From positions 31,849 to 95,848 of the forward strand of contig JANDJL010000009.1 of assembly GCA_024330965.1 (NCBI GenBank): 64,000 bases of DNA, in the 5' to 3' direction. The position numbers were made by a program, and so were the translations under genes. The notes beneath the pieces were generated by a model. That model had not been told where the DNA came from and did not search any database. It worked only from the letters and a program-made list of their open reading frames with translations. The DNA comes from Nitrospira sp. GTDB lineage: Bacteria > Nitrospirota > Nitrospiria > Nitrospirales > Nitrospiraceae. Of this stretch, positions 18,128-28,092 are shown one piece after another; the first letter of the stretch is position 1; every line of letters begins with the position of its first letter.

Positions 18128-19762
18128 CGCCAGCGCCTTGCCGATGATGGCCTGGGCTTCTTCCTGAATCTGCTTCAGGTGTTCTCTTCCCCGGAAACTT
18201 TCGGCGTAGAGTTTGTACACGGCTTCGGTGCCGGAGGGCCTGGCGGCGAACCAACCATGCTCTGTTACAACCTTGATGCCCCCGATCGCGGCGCCGTTGC
18301 CCGGAGCGGTGGTGAGCATGGCGGTGATCCTGTCGCCGGCCAACGTCGTGGCTGTTATATGATGGGGCGAGAGTCTCGAGAGCGCGGCCTTCTGTTCCGG
18401 TGTAGCGGGAGCGTCGATCCGTTCATAGACCGGCTCGCCTAGTTCCCGGGTCAAATCACAATAGAGCTGTGCCGGGTCCTTGCCGGTTCTGGCCGTCATC
18501 TCGGCTGCGAGGAGATCCATGATGATGCCGTCTTTGTCGGTGGACCACACCATCCCATCGTGACGAAGGAAGGAGGCTCCTGCGCTTTCCTCCCCGCCGA
18601 AGCCAAGGGAGCCGTCCAACAAGCCATTCACAAACCACTTAAAGCCCACCGGCACTTCAACAAGCCGCCGCTTGAGGCGCGCCGCGACACGATCGATCAA
18701 GCTGCTGCTCACCAACGTTTTGCCGATTCCGGCGTCGGTTTTCCAATGGGGGCGGTGCGTGAACAGATAGGCGATCGACACGGCCAGGTAATGGTTCGGG
18801 TTCATCAAGCCGGACCTGGTCACGATGCCGTGCCGATCACTGTCGGCATCGTTGCCGAATGCGACGTCGAAACGGTCTTTGAGTGCAATCAGGTTCGCCA
18901 TGGCATGGGGAGAGGAACAGTCCATGCGGATTTTCCCATCCCAATCAAGCGGCATGAAGCGGAACGTGGGGTCGATGGTCCGATTGACGATGTCGAGGTT
19001 CAATCCGAATCGTGCTGCGATCGGTTCCCAGTAGGCGATACCAGAGCCGCCGAGCGGGTCAACCCCTAATTTCAACGGAGCGGATTTGATGACGTCCATG
19101 TCGATGACCTGGAGTAGGTCGCCGACATAGGAAGAGATGTAATCGTGCCTGTGGGTCGTGGATGCCCGGCGCGCCTGCTCAAATGGCACGCGCCGGACGG
19201 CACGTCCATCGTCGGCCAAGAGTTTATTGGCCTGCTCTTCGATCCATTTAGTGACTGCCGTGTCGGCGGGGCCTCCGTGCGGCGGGTTGTATTTGATACC
19301 GCCGTCTTCCGGAGGATTGTGAGAGGGGGTGATGACGATGCCGTCCGCCAATCCGGACGTTCGGCCCACGTTGTAGGATAAAATGGCATGGGAAATCACC
19401 GGCGTGGGCGTGTACCCGTCATCGCGGTCGATCATGACGGTGACCCCGTTGGCCGCCAACACTTCGAGCGCCGTGGCAAAGGCCGGTTGAGAGAGCGCGT
19501 GGGTATCTTTTCCCAAATAGAGCGGTCCGGTTGTGTGCTGACTGGATCGGTAGTCACAAATCGCTTGGGTGACAGCCAAGATGTGCGCTTCGTTGAAGCT
19601 GCGCGTGAACGAGGAGCCACGGTGGCCCGATGTGCCGAACGAGACCCGCTGCTCCCGTCTTGTCGGGTCCGGCTTCATCGTCTCGTAGGCCGTCAGGAGT
19701 TTCGCGACATCGACGAGAGATAATGCTGGCGCCGGCTGTCCGGCAAGGGGGTGAACAGTCAT
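18122..19762 (-). CDS. pgm: Phosphoglucomutase (alpha-D-glucose-specific)
   Basis: 546 residues. Pgm interconverts glucose 1-phosphate and glucose 6-phosphate, which here would also feed the CDP-glucose pathway of the glycan island. Visible are the catalytic phosphoserine loop [11 protein letters not shown], a [10 protein letters not shown] block, the metal-binding DADSDRHG, the sugar-binding [10 protein letters not shown] and the phosphate-binding [10 protein letters not shown] at the C-terminus. Length and motifs fit the E. coli Pgm family rather than ManB/GlmM. It is a single gene on the minus strand with a 97-base gap to the hybrid kinase. Confidence 0.97.
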   Translation of the reverse strand: MTVHPLAGQPAPALSLVDVAKLLTAYETMKPDPTRREQRVSFGTSGHRGSSFTRSFNEAHILAVTQAICDYRSSQHTTGPLYLGKDTHALSQPAFATALEVLAANGVTVMIDRDDGYTPTPVISHAILSYNVGRTSGLADGIVITPSHNPPEDGGIKYNPPHGGPADTAVTKWIEEQANKLLADDGRAVRRVPFEQARRASTTHRHDYISSYVGDLLQVIDMDVIKSAPLKLGVDPLGGSGIAYWEPIAARFGLNLDIVNRTIDPTFRFMPLDWDGKIRMDCSSPHAMANLIALKDRFDVAFGNDADSDRHGIVTRSGLMNPNHYLAVSIAYLFTHRPHWKTDAGIGKTLVSSSLIDRVAARLKRRLVEVPVGFKWFVNGLLDGSLGFGGEESAGASFLRHDGMVWSTDKDGIIMDLLAAEMTARTGKDPAQLYCDLTRELGEPVYERIDAPATPEQKAALSRLSPHHITATTLAGDRITAMLTTAPGNGAAIGGIKVVTEHGWFAARPSGTEAVYKLYAESFRGREHLKQIQEEAQAIIGKALAV

Positions 19763-19859
19763 GGGAAACCTCGTGATAGTAAGAGACCGGGAAAAGTTTT
19801 CCCAAGTGTAGCCTATGGATCGGCAGGTCTGTCAAACAAGGAAGAGCCGGGTTGGGCCT

Positions 19860-22742
19860 TCAGGCGGCTTGGGAGAACGATCTTATATTCGCGCGATACT
19901 GTTCAAGAACCTGCACGAGGTTGAGGACTGCTCTTTCCAGTTGGAGGTAGGCGGCCGTTGCGTCCGCGAGACATCCGTGCCGGGCGAGTTCTTCAATCCG
20001 GCCGGCCACCGACGCCACTTGCCTGGCGCGCAGATTCCCGGCAGCTCCCTTCACGGTGTGGGCCGCTCGTTCGACCGCCGAGGCCTCCCCGGAAGCGAGT
20101 CCCTCTTTGATCTCGGCCAATCGTGCTTGGTGCTGATCGATGAACAGGGTGATCAGTTGTCGAATGAGATGAGGGTCGTCGCCGAGGTTGGCGGAAAGAT
20201 CGGCCGCGTCGAAGATCTCAGGATCGCTTGTCTTCATCACCGTCTGCTTCTCAGCTTTGTCTGCGGACGGATCGGACAGCGGCGCCCAGCGGGACAAGAC
20301 AGAGCGCAGTGTCTCCAACTGAATCGGCTTGGCGAGGTAGTCGTCCATGCCGGCGGTGAGGCATTGCTCGCGATCTCCTTTCATGGCGTTGGCCGTCACG
20401 GCGATGATGGGAATGTGTCCCGCACAGTGCAGGCCTGCCTTGTGCGTTGCCTCGGCTGCTGTATCGGCCGCCGCCGCCGCTTCCCGTTGTCGGATGATCC
20501 TCGTCGTCTCAAAACCATCGAGGACGGGCATCTGGCAGTCCATCAGGATTGCGTCGTAGGTTCGTTCGGCCAGCGCGTCGAGCGCCTCCTGTCCGTTCTT
20601 GGCAAGGTGGGCGTCATAGCCCAATTTCTCGGCCATGCGCATCACCAATTTCTGGTTGATCTCATTGTCTTCGACGATAAGGATGCGAGGCCGTACGAGG
20701 GGGTGGGCCGTCGGCTCTTTTTGGTCCGGGAGCGGTTCTGCTGGAACGGCTTGTTGAAGCGGCGCGGGATCGTCTGTGACGGCCAAGGCCTTGCGAAGAC
20801 AATGCTGCAACTGGTCGTGACGGATCGGTTTCTGGAGTTGAACGGTTGCTTCGATCCGCTGCGCCTGTTCAGCGGAATCCTGCTGGAGCACGGAAGTGAG
20901 CAGCACGACCGGGACCGTCGCTCCATCGATGAGACGTTGTCCGGAACGCTGTCCGTGACGTTGCCGCAAGGCTTGAATCAACTGCGCGCCGTCTTTGCCC
21001 GGCGTCGTGGTGTCCACGATCACCAGATCGAAGGGAGTCCCCCGTTCCGCTGCCTCTCCAAATCGCTGCAAGGCTGTGTCCGTATCCTGTACGACTTCAG
21101 CCATCATTCCCCATCCCGTCGTGAGTTGTTGCAGGACGGTCCGGCTTGTTTCATGAGAGTCCACAATAAGGACGAGACGCCCTGCCAAGTCTTTCGACGG
21201 AACGATCGCCCGTGGAGCATCGGCTTGTTTCGCGAATCGGGCGGTGAACCGAAACGTGCTCCCTTGGCCGACCGAACTGATGACCGAGATGTGCCCGTCC
21301 ATGAGCTCAACGAGCTGTTTGGAGATCATCAGGCCGAGGCCTGTGCCGCCGTATCGTCTGGTCGTCGAACTGTCTCCCTGCACGAAAGGCTGGAACAATC
21401 TGGCCTGCGTCTCCGGCGGGATACCGATTCCGCTGTCCGTGACCTCAAAACGGACAAGGGTGTCATCCGGTGAGTCTTCCTCTGTGTCAACTTGCAGGGA
21501 GACCGCTCCCCGGCTGGTGAATTTGATGGCATTTCCCACCAAATTGGTCAGGACTTGACGGAGCCTGACCGGGTCTCCTCGCAGGGCAATGGGCACATTC
21601 GCATGGATGAGCCCGGTCAGTTCGATCTCTTTGGCGGCGGCTTGCTGAGCAAATTGGGCCAGCGTGTCTTCCACGGTGTCGCGGAGATTGAAGTCGATCG
21701 ATTCGAGCTCCAGCTTTCCCGCTTCGATTTTGCTGTATTCGAGCACCTCGTTGATGACATGCAGCAACGACTCGCCACATTGGCGGATGGTGGTCACGTA
21801 GGTTTTTTGCTCAGGGGAAAGGGGCGTTCCCATCAGGAGGCTGGTCATGCCGATCACGCCGTTCATAGGGGTGCGGATCTCGTGGCTCATCATGGCCAAA
21901 AACGTCGCCTTGGCCTTCGCTGCCTCTTGGGCAACGGTAAGCGCTTCATCCAAGCGATGATTGGCGTTCCGTAGCTCTTGGGCGGTGAGAATCAGCTCCT
22001 GCTTCGCCTTGTAGATTCTGGTGGTGTCGATTCCGTAACCGCGAACCAGACCGTGCGACATCACAGGACACAGCGTCCAGGAGAAGCTGGCCTCCGGGAG
22101 CGAGACCTCCACTCCATGTATCGGCTCGCCCGATCGGAGGCATTGCGTCACCAGCCGAGAAAGGCTCTGCGGCAAGATTCTGGGAATGCCGTCTTCTCGG
22201 TAGCCCAAGCTGGCGAGCCACGCCGTCATGGCCGGATTGGCATACAGCATGTTCCCATCGCGGTCTAATTCGACGATGGGCGACGGCGCTTCTTCCGCGA
22301 TGGCGACGAGCCGATCCCGCTCCGAGTGCAGTTCCTCTTCACGAGACAAGTCCCGCAGGCTGATGGCCAAGCTCGGTGTGTTGGAGCAGTCGTTGTGATC
22401 GAACGCGTGACAGGTCCATTCGACGGGAGTTTCGCCGGCGACGCCGATCCGGAGCCGTACGGTCATGCGCGCCGTCGGCGCTCTCAATCTCGCCACGGAT
22501 TTGAGCTGGTCGAGCACCAGGGAGGCATCCGAGTTGGTCAAGGTAGCCCAGATTTCTGGGAAAGACTGTCCGGCGAGAGCGGCTTGAGGCCGTCCGAGCA
22601 AACGCGCGCCCTCTATGTTGCTCCAGGCGATGGAACCGTCGCCGTGCAGCAGTGCGATCCCGAAGGGAAGATTGTCGAGCACGGCGGTCGCGGGGAGGCG
22701 ATGCGATTCGTCGTGGAGCACGAACCGGTGAGTCGTCGTCAT
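19860..22742 (-). CDS. Hybrid sensor histidine kinase with two receivers and Hpt
   Basis: 960 residues, no membrane segment. Order: PAS-like (about 18-130), PAS-like (about 140-245), coiled linker, HisKA with His287 (MSHEIRTPMNG), HATPase with Asn404 and GTGLG (467-471), receiver 1 (about 522-650, Asp577, but the acidic pair is reduced to VDSH), receiver 2 (about 685-820, EDNEINQK, Asp735 in MDCQMPVLDG) and an Hpt domain with His895 (AAHTVKGAAG). It carries a whole phosphorelay in one chain, without an output domain. Its start overlaps the stop of the upstream HD-GYP gene (ATGA), the same arrangement as at 1884-1887. It may feed an unlinked response regulator. Confidence 0.96.
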   Translation of the reverse strand: MTTTHRFVLHDESHRLPATAVLDNLPFGIALLHGDGSIAWSNIEGARLLGRPQAALAGQSFPEIWATLTNSDASLVLDQLKSVARLRAPTARMTVRLRIGVAGETPVEWTCHAFDHNDCSNTPSLAISLRDLSREEELHSERDRLVAIAEEAPSPIVELDRDGNMLYANPAMTAWLASLGYREDGIPRILPQSLSRLVTQCLRSGEPIHGVEVSLPEASFSWTLCPVMSHGLVRGYGIDTTRIYKAKQELILTAQELRNANHRLDEALTVAQEAAKAKATFLAMMSHEIRTPMNGVIGMTSLLMGTPLSPEQKTYVTTIRQCGESLLHVINEVLEYSKIEAGKLELESIDFNLRDTVEDTLAQFAQQAAAKEIELTGLIHANVPIALRGDPVRLRQVLTNLVGNAIKFTSRGAVSLQVDTEEDSPDDTLVRFEVTDSGIGIPPETQARLFQPFVQGDSSTTRRYGGTGLGLMISKQLVELMDGHISVISSVGQGSTFRFTARFAKQADAPRAIVPSKDLAGRLVLIVDSHETSRTVLQQLTTGWGMMAEVVQDTDTALQRFGEAAERGTPFDLVIVDTTTPGKDGAQLIQALRQRHGQRSGQRLIDGATVPVVLLTSVLQQDSAEQAQRIEATVQLQKPIRHDQLQHCLRKALAVTDDPAPLQQAVPAEPLPDQKEPTAHPLVRPRILIVEDNEINQKLVMRMAEKLGYDAHLAKNGQEALDALAERTYDAILMDCQMPVLDGFETTRIIRQREAAAAADTAAEATHKAGLHCAGHIPIIAVTANAMKGDREQCLTAGMDDYLAKPIQLETLRSVLSRWAPLSDPSADKAEKQTVMKTSDPEIFDAADLSANLGDDPHLIRQLITLFIDQHQARLAEIKEGLASGEASAVERAAHTVKGAAGNLRARQVASVAGRIEELARHGCLADATAAYLQLERAVLNLVQVLEQYRANIRSFSQAA

Positions 22743-23983
22743 GCTGTTTCCTCGATCGTGACATTGTCCAAATACAACGCGATATTGACGAATTCCTGTG
22801 CCGGATCGAGCACGTGCAGAACGGCGTGAGCCGCGTGATCAGGGGAGGGCGCCGCCAGGTCGACCCGGTGAGGTTTGAGATACGCTTCCCCCCGCGGTCC
22901 TTTGATAATCAAAACTTTCGGTTTGAGCCGCGATTCTGGATTGAGGCCGATGACGATGGCCTGCTCGCCGGTGTTTAGGAGTACCAGGCTTCCGATCGGA
23001 TAGACGCCGACGATCCGAACGGTTGTTTCGATCAGTGTCGTGTCGAACCGCCCCTCTTTACCGGAAAGAAACAACCGGCGCACGGCGTCGTTTGGGAGCA
23101 TGGCCGGACGTCCCCCGCGGCGGCTCACCATGCCGTCGTACCAGTCCACGATCCCCACGATTTGAGCGAGGCGCGAGATATCATGGCCTCCCCGTCTGTC
23201 GGGAAATCCGCTGCCGTCCATGCGCTCATGATGTTCGGCCACGATTCGTTTCACCTCGTCGTGAACCTCGTCACATTCGGCCAACACGGTCATGCCCAAT
23301 CGCGGGTGTTGCTCCAGCAGCGCACGTTCCTGACCGGTGCACTCATGACGATTTCGGACAAGATTGCGTGGCAGTCGAAGATAGCCGACGTCGTGAAGCA
23401 GAGCACCGGTTCCGAGGAGCAGTTGCGCCGTTCGGTCAAGGCCATATTCGACAGACACGGCCAGCGAGAGGATACAGGTGTCGAGCGCATGGGCGGCGAG
23501 GGAGTGGTCGAACCGCTTGATTTTTCGAAGGGCCAGTTGCGTCATCACCGCCTCGCGGTCATTGAGAATCCATCGCATGATGTCGGCCACGGCGGCCTTC
23601 GCGACGGCCGAGGGCGGAGGGCCGCCCTGCATGAGCTGCTCGAACATTCGCTCGATGGCTTCTTCGGCGGCAAGATATAAGGCGTTCGCCGAATCCGCTG
23701 GGTCCGGTGATGTGTCAAGCGGGTCTGGAGCAACCGTCTCTCCGTCGCTCTGATTGCTCTCGTCGTCGATGGAGGCCTTTGCGACCACGTCTTTTCCTTT
23801 GCGGGGATCGATGGTGACCGTTCGAATGCCGCAGCGTCGCATCGTATCAATGGTGGTCACGGTATCGATCAAGCGTTTGTGTCGAAGAAACGGTGTTCGA
23901 TACCACGGCACGTCGACGCCGACGACGTACATGCCGGGCGTCAGGTCGTCGATAGAAATGTGTTTCAACTCGCTCTCGGCCAT
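22739..23983 (-). CDS. HD-GYP phosphodiesterase with DUF3391
   Basis: 414 residues from the ATG at 23983 (MAESELKHISIDDLTPGMYV); an ATG at 24028 is possible. DUF3391 occupies about 1-75, a low-complexity acidic linker 76-105, and HD-GYP about 150-330. The HD pair is His197-Asp198 (GALLHDVGYLRLP), the second His site is EHHERMDGSGFP (about 250-261), with Phe in place of Tyr in GYP, a mild change. This predicts an active c-di-GMP phosphodiesterase. A C-terminal beta region (VGVYPIGSLVLLNTGEQAIV) is shared with the two other HD-GYP proteins here. It is translationally coupled to the hybrid kinase and divergent from the third HD-GYP gene. Confidence 0.94.
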   Translation of the reverse strand: MAESELKHISIDDLTPGMYVVGVDVPWYRTPFLRHKRLIDTVTTIDTMRRCGIRTVTIDPRKGKDVVAKASIDDESNQSDGETVAPDPLDTSPDPADSANALYLAAEEAIERMFEQLMQGGPPPSAVAKAAVADIMRWILNDREAVMTQLALRKIKRFDHSLAAHALDTCILSLAVSVEYGLDRTAQLLLGTGALLHDVGYLRLPRNLVRNRHECTGQERALLEQHPRLGMTVLAECDEVHDEVKRIVAEHHERMDGSGFPDRRGGHDISRLAQIVGIVDWYDGMVSRRGGRPAMLPNDAVRRLFLSGKEGRFDTTLIETTVRIVGVYPIGSLVLLNTGEQAIVIGLNPESRLKPKVLIIKGPRGEAYLKPHRVDLAAPSPDHAAHAVLHVLDPAQEFVNIALYLDNVTIEETA

Positions 23984-24147
23984 ACGATCGGATGCAGGGG
24001 GCGGACAGTGTGTGAACAGTATCGGCATGTGTCGAGGGAACTTGACGGGTCGCGATGGGCCGGCGTTTAAGATTTCAATGGGGAAACCGATAAAACATGG
24101 CGGATTGTCGTTTCCTGGCGTGTCTTCCGGCGAATCGGTCCATCGCC

Positions 24148-25374
24148 ATGAAAAAACGTATCGCTGTCGAGGAGCTTCGGCCGGGAATGCGCGTCGTCGC
24201 GATCGATCGGTCGTGGCTCGTCACTCCCTTCCTCAGTCATCGACTGACGATTACTTCACAGGAGCAGATTGCACAGTTGAAGGCCTGCGGCGTCTGCATG
24301 GTGGAGATTGCCACGGATATGGGGAGTGAAGAAGCTGTTGCCCTTGCTGAATCCGTCGATCCGAACGGGGGGGAGGCGCCCGTTCCTTCCGATTCCGTCG
24401 AAACCGTCGATTCCGAGCCGGTTTCATTTGAGGAGGAGCTTAAGACCGCCAAGGAGATCTATCGGGCCGCCAAGGCCGTGATTCAGGGCGCCATGCAGGA
24501 TGTGCGGCTGGGACGGGCGATCAACATGGAGGCGGTCGATCGAGTCGTCTCAGACATGGCGGAAAGCGTCTTGCGCAATCTCGACGCTTTGACCAGTCTG
24601 TCGAGGCTCAAGCGGTTCGACGAATACACGTTTTACCATTCGGTCAACACCTCGTTGCTCGCGATGGCGTTGGGGCGTGATCGCGGTTTCGCCAAGGGCG
24701 AACTCCATCAGATCGGCGTCGGGGCGCTGTTGCACGATATCGGCAAGACCAAGATTCCCAACGAGTTGCTCAACAAGCCGGCGCGCCTCGAGCCGGATGA
24801 GATGGAATTGATGAAGCAACACGTGATGCGCGGCGTAGAGATCCTCTCAGAGACGACCGGTTTATCAGAGGCGCACACGAAGCCGGCTCTCGAGCACCAT
24901 GAACGGGTCGATGGAACCGGCTATCCCTTCGGCCGATCAAAAGACGGGATCAGTCACTTCGGGCGGATCGCCTCGATCGTCGATATCTATGACGCCATCA
25001 CCAGCGATCGCTGTTATCACCGAGGGCGGCCGCCTCACGATGCACTGCAATACCTGTATCTGCTTTCGCTCAAAGGTCATCTCGATGCCGAGTTGGTCCA
25101 ACGATTCATTCGTGTCGTGGGGGTGTTTCCTGTGGGATCCCTCGTCGAGCTGAATACGGGCGAAGTGGCGGTGGTGCGCCGGGTACATCGAGAGACTCCG
25201 CTTGCGCCCCTCATCGTCATTGTGAAAAGCGCCAGCAACGTGCTGCTTTCCAAACCGATCGAATGCGATCTGCGGGAGGAGATGAGGATTTCGGGGCGGA
25301 CCATCCGTGTGGTCAAGGGGCCGCATGACGTCGGGATCGACCCCGCTGTGTATCTTGATGAGGAGCCGATATGA
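24148..25374 (+). CDS. HD-GYP phosphodiesterase with DUF3391, canonical motifs
   Basis: 408 residues from the ATG at 24148 (MKKRIAVEELRPGM), where DUF3391 starts; the open frame extends 17 codons upstream. DUF3391 spans about 1-60, an acidic linker follows, and the HD-GYP domain covers about 150-330 with His196-Asp197 (GALLHDIGKTKIP) and intact EHHERVDGTGYP (about 249-260). Of the three HD-GYP proteins in the window this one has the cleanest catalytic signature and is the likeliest c-di-GMP hydrolase. Its stop overlaps the PilZ gene start (ATGA), so enzyme and c-di-GMP receptor are made together. Confidence 0.95.
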   Translation: MKKRIAVEELRPGMRVVAIDRSWLVTPFLSHRLTITSQEQIAQLKACGVCMVEIATDMGSEEAVALAESVDPNGGEAPVPSDSVETVDSEPVSFEEELKTAKEIYRAAKAVIQGAMQDVRLGRAINMEAVDRVVSDMAESVLRNLDALTSLSRLKRFDEYTFYHSVNTSLLAMALGRDRGFAKGELHQIGVGALLHDIGKTKIPNELLNKPARLEPDEMELMKQHVMRGVEILSETTGLSEAHTKPALEHHERVDGTGYPFGRSKDGISHFGRIASIVDIYDAITSDRCYHRGRPPHDALQYLYLLSLKGHLDAELVQRFIRVVGVFPVGSLVELNTGEVAVVRRVHRETPLAPLIVIVKSASNVLLSKPIECDLREEMRISGRTIRVVKGPHDVGIDPAVYLDEEPI

Positions 25375-26093
25375 AAGAGACGAGCGAGACCGCTCCTCCA
25401 TCGGCTTGTTTTTTGACCGTCGGGCTTGCCGTAAAACTCTCGCTCGTTATGAATGGCCGCAAGATCGTCCACGGCAGTACGTTGCTGGGGTGGAAAGAGT
25501 CGGCTTGGTTGATCTGTGAATGGCCGTCGCAGCTTGACTGGATGTCCGGTTTGGCGGAGAACACACCGTGTACGATCAGTTATCTCCGAGAAGGGAAACT
25601 CGTCGGTTGTCGAACGGAGATTCGCGGAGCGGTTGCAGCGCCCGTTCCGCTGCTGTTTCTGGCCTATCCTCGGCAAGTCGAGGAAATGCATCTCCGGCAA
25701 TATCCGCGCGTGTCATCCAACGAGCCGGCTGTGTTAAGTCGAATCGGGAGCCGAAGCAAGGACGGGGGAGGAAGGGGGCTGGCGGACTATATCGGCGGTC
25801 TGGTGAGGGATCTGAGTCTGGGAGGCTGCCGCATCGCCCTGGACCGGACTCCATCATGGATAAGGACCGGATCGTCCATTCGCCTGGAATTTGAATTGCC
25901 CGGCTTGGGCCACGTCACGAATCTGACGAGCGTCGTCAAAAACATTGACAAGGAAGGGGAACACCATCTGATCGGCGTCGAGTTCCAATTCGACAAGATG
26001 GAGTACATCGAGTATCGGGGGTGGGGGGGCTCGGTCAGGCAGGCGATCTGGCGATGGGTGCGGCTGAAATCGGAAGAACCGCTTCTGCCCTAA
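25371..26093 (+). CDS. PilZ-domain c-di-GMP receptor (YcgR-like)
   Basis: 240 residues. The N-terminal half (about 15-105) resembles the YcgR-N flagellar-brake beta domain (TVGLAVKLSL, CTISYLREGKLVGCRTEI, LLFLAYPRQVEEMHLR). The PilZ domain follows with the c-di-GMP-binding RQYPR (Arg109, Arg113) and DLSLGG (147-152). YcgR proteins slow the flagellar motor when c-di-GMP is high. Coupling to an HD-GYP phosphodiesterase suggests a local c-di-GMP sensing unit. A terminator follows 37 bases after the stop. Confidence 0.92.
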   Translation: MKETSETAPPSACFLTVGLAVKLSLVMNGRKIVHGSTLLGWKESAWLICEWPSQLDWMSGLAENTPCTISYLREGKLVGCRTEIRGAVAAPVPLLFLAYPRQVEEMHLRQYPRVSSNEPAVLSRIGSRSKDGGGRGLADYIGGLVRDLSLGGCRIALDRTPSWIRTGSSIRLEFELPGLGHVTNLTSVVKNIDKEGEHHLIGVEFQFDKMEYIEYRGWGGSVRQAIWRWVRLKSEEPLLP

Positions 26094-26130
26094 AGGGTTG
26101 CATGCTTGTCTGGCCGATCTTTCCAGCCTG

Positions 26131-26157
26131 AGCGGCAAATTCTGCCGCTTCTTTCTG
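26131..26157 (+). terminator. Intrinsic terminator after the PilZ gene
   Basis: A 7-bp stem (AGCGGCA with TGCCGCT, loop of 5) is followed by TCTTTCT. It marks the end of the HD-GYP/PilZ unit and separates it from the glycan island. Confidence 0.75.
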
Positions 26158-26196
26158 ACACGTGCTTAATTTTCTTTGCAAAGGATCGCCGATTCG

Positions 26197-26213
26197 TTGG
26201 CACGTAGTTTGAA
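26197..26213 (+). promoter_or_regulatory. Candidate sigma-54 promoter upstream of rfbF
   Basis: TTGGCACG followed by TAGT and TTGAA matches the -24 element fully and the -12 element except that the key GC is GA. The spacing fits a sigma-54 site. The deviation keeps confidence low. Confidence 0.3.
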
Positions 26214-26216
26214 GTT

Positions 26217-26236
26217 CCTCTCATTTCATTGAGAGG
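26217..26236 (+). promoter_or_regulatory. Hairpin overlapping the rfbF ribosome binding site
   Basis: CCTCTCA and TGAGAGG form a perfect 7-bp stem with a 6-base loop. The 3' arm is the purine-rich ribosome site 10 bases before the rfbF ATG at 26246, so folding would hide it. Confidence 0.5.
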
Positions 26237-26245
26237 GGTACTTCT

Positions 26246-27016
26246 ATGAAAGCCGTCATTCTGGCCGGAGGAATGGGCTCTCGGTTGAGTGAAGAAACGA
26301 TCGGGCGCCCCAAGCCGATGGTGGAGATCGGTGGCAAGCCGATCCTCTGGCACATCATGAAGATATATTCGGCCCATGGCATCAATGAGTTCATCATTTG
26401 CCTGGGGTACAAGGGCACGATGATCAAGGACTACTTCGTGAATTATTCCCTGTATCGATCGGACATCACGATCGATGTCGCGCATAACAAGATCGAGGTT
26501 CATCACAACCATGCCGAGCCATGGCGTGTGACGCTGGTGGATACCGGCGAGCGGACGATGACGGGTGGAAGGCTCAAGCGGGTAGCACGATATGTCGAGA
26601 ACGAGGAGAGTTTCTGTTTCTCATACGGTGATGGGGTGGCGGATCTCGATCTGACGGCGGAGATTGCCTTCCACCGATCGCATCGCAAATTGGCGACGAT
26701 CTGTGCAGTACTTCCACCGGGCCGATTCGGCGCGTTGGGTCTGGATAGAGGGCGGGTGGTGACGTTTACGGAAAAACCGCGTGGGGACGGTGGTTTTATC
26801 AACGGCGGCTTTTTTGTGCTTTCACCGAAAGTGACCGATCTTGTGGAAGAGGATTCGACTGTCTGGGAAGGCCAGCCTTTGCATCGGCTGGCTGCAATGG
26901 GCGAACTGATGGCGTTCGAACACCGAGGATTTTGGCATCCGATGGATACGATGCGCGACAAGAATCACCTCGAGGAGCTCTGGCAATCGGGACGGGCACC
27001 ATGGAAAGTGTGGTAG
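26246..27016 (+). CDS. rfbF: Glucose-1-phosphate cytidylyltransferase
   Basis: 256 residues. The enzyme makes CDP-glucose from CTP and glucose 1-phosphate, the first step to CDP-3,6-dideoxyhexoses. The nucleotidyltransferase signature VILAGGMGSRLSEETIGRPKPM is at the N-terminus, followed by EIGGKPILWHIMKIYSAHG, and FSYGDGVADLDL binds metal and substrate. Length matches RfbF/DdhA/AscA. First gene of the island; it overlaps rfbG by 16 bases. Confidence 0.96.
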   Translation: MKAVILAGGMGSRLSEETIGRPKPMVEIGGKPILWHIMKIYSAHGINEFIICLGYKGTMIKDYFVNYSLYRSDITIDVAHNKIEVHHNHAEPWRVTLVDTGERTMTGGRLKRVARYVENEESFCFSYGDGVADLDLTAEIAFHRSHRKLATICAVLPPGRFGALGLDRGRVVTFTEKPRGDGGFINGGFFVLSPKVTDLVEEDSTVWEGQPLHRLAAMGELMAFEHRGFWHPMDTMRDKNHLEELWQSGRAPWKVW

Positions 27017-28092
27017 AGCTTCCCTGCGCCGAATTCTGGCGAGACAAGCGGGTGTTGATCACCGGCCATACGGGCTTCAAGGGGAGCTGGCTGGTGCAGT
27101 GGCTGACAAGGCTGGGAGCCTGTGTCGCGGGCGTCGCCTTGCCCCCTGCCACGGAACCGAATCTCTTTACGCTGGCTCGGATCGACAAGTTGCTGGACGG
27201 GTATTGTTGCGACATTCGGTCGCGCGATGCCCTGACGTCGATCGTCAAAGCGGTACGGCCGGAAATCGTCTTTCACCTGGCGGCACAGTCTCTTGTGCGT
27301 GTCGGTTACCGCATGCCTGCGGAGACCATCGAGATCAATGTGATGGGGACGGCGCACGTGTTGGAAGCCTTGCGAGCCGTGGAGGCTGTACGTGTGGCGG
27401 TGTTGGCCACAACGGACAAGGTCTATCGCAACCTCGATCGGAGGCAGCCGTATCGAGAAGATGACCCGCTCGGAGGAGATGACCCCTACAGTGCGAGCAA
27501 GGCGGCGGCGGAGTTGATTGTCGAGAGCTATCGGCGATCGTTTTTTGACGATCGGAGAGTGGCGATCGCGACGGCTCGCGCGGGCAATGTAATAGGAGGA
27601 GGAGATTGGGCCGAAGATCGGCTGATTCCGGATGCCGTTCGGGCTTGGAGCAGGGGACAGTCCCTGCGCGTGCGACGTCCCGATGCAGTGCGGCCATGGC
27701 AGCATGTGCTGGAGCCCCTTTGCGGGTATCTCCGTTTGGCCGAATCGTTGTGGAAAGCACCGGACCTTGCCGGTCCTTACAACTTTGGTCCCGACGTGCG
27801 ATCAGCAGTCTCGGTTCGGACCATTGTTGAATTGGCCCGTGTTGCATATGGCGGCGGGAATGTTGTGAGTGATGTTGTGATGGGGGATGGGTGCGAGGGA
27901 CCGCCTGAAGCCGGTGCGATTGTCTTGGAATCGGCAAAGGCCAGTCGCGTCCTCGGGGTGGTTCCTCGGTGGACGCTCCAGACGGCGGTCGAGCGGACGA
28001 TGGGGTGGTATCGTCGGCAGGCCGCCGGCGAGGACGCGCGCCGCTTGTGCGAGGAAGATCTCACCTCTTACGAGAAACGGCTTGGACGATGA
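27001..28092 (+). CDS. rfbG: CDP-glucose 4,6-dehydratase
   Basis: 363 residues from the ATG at 27001 ([13 protein letters not shown]); a frame opening at 26932 lies inside rfbF. It converts CDP-glucose to CDP-4-keto-6-deoxyglucose. Extended SDR features: NAD loop [10 protein letters not shown] (about 21-30), [15 protein letters not shown] and catalytic YSASK. The substrate region [11 protein letters not shown] is typical of RfbG. Start overlaps rfbF and its stop overlaps rfbH (ATGA). Confidence 0.96.
   Translation: MESVVELPCAEFWRDKRVLITGHTGFKGSWLVQWLTRLGACVAGVALPPATEPNLFTLARIDKLLDGYCCDIRSRDALTSIVKAVRPEIVFHLAAQSLVRVGYRMPAETIEINVMGTAHVLEALRAVEAVRVAVLATTDKVYRNLDRRQPYREDDPLGGDDPYSASKAAAELIVESYRRSFFDDRRVAIATARAGNVIGGGDWAEDRLIPDAVRAWSRGQSLRVRRPDAVRPWQHVLEPLCGYLRLAESLWKAPDLAGPYNFGPDVRSAVSVRTIVELARVAYGGGNVVSDVVMGDGCEGPPEAGAIVLESAKASRVLGVVPRWTLQTAVERTMGWYRRQAAGEDARRLCEEDLTSYEKRLGR

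Noticed and set aside
19790..19810. GGGAAAAGTTTTCCC dyad upstream of pgm
   Set aside because: Single short dyad with no supporting context; could be chance.
19815..21473. 552-codon open frame opposite the hybrid kinase
   Set aside because: It mirrors receiver and Hpt coding sequence on the other strand; composition is typical of a shadow.
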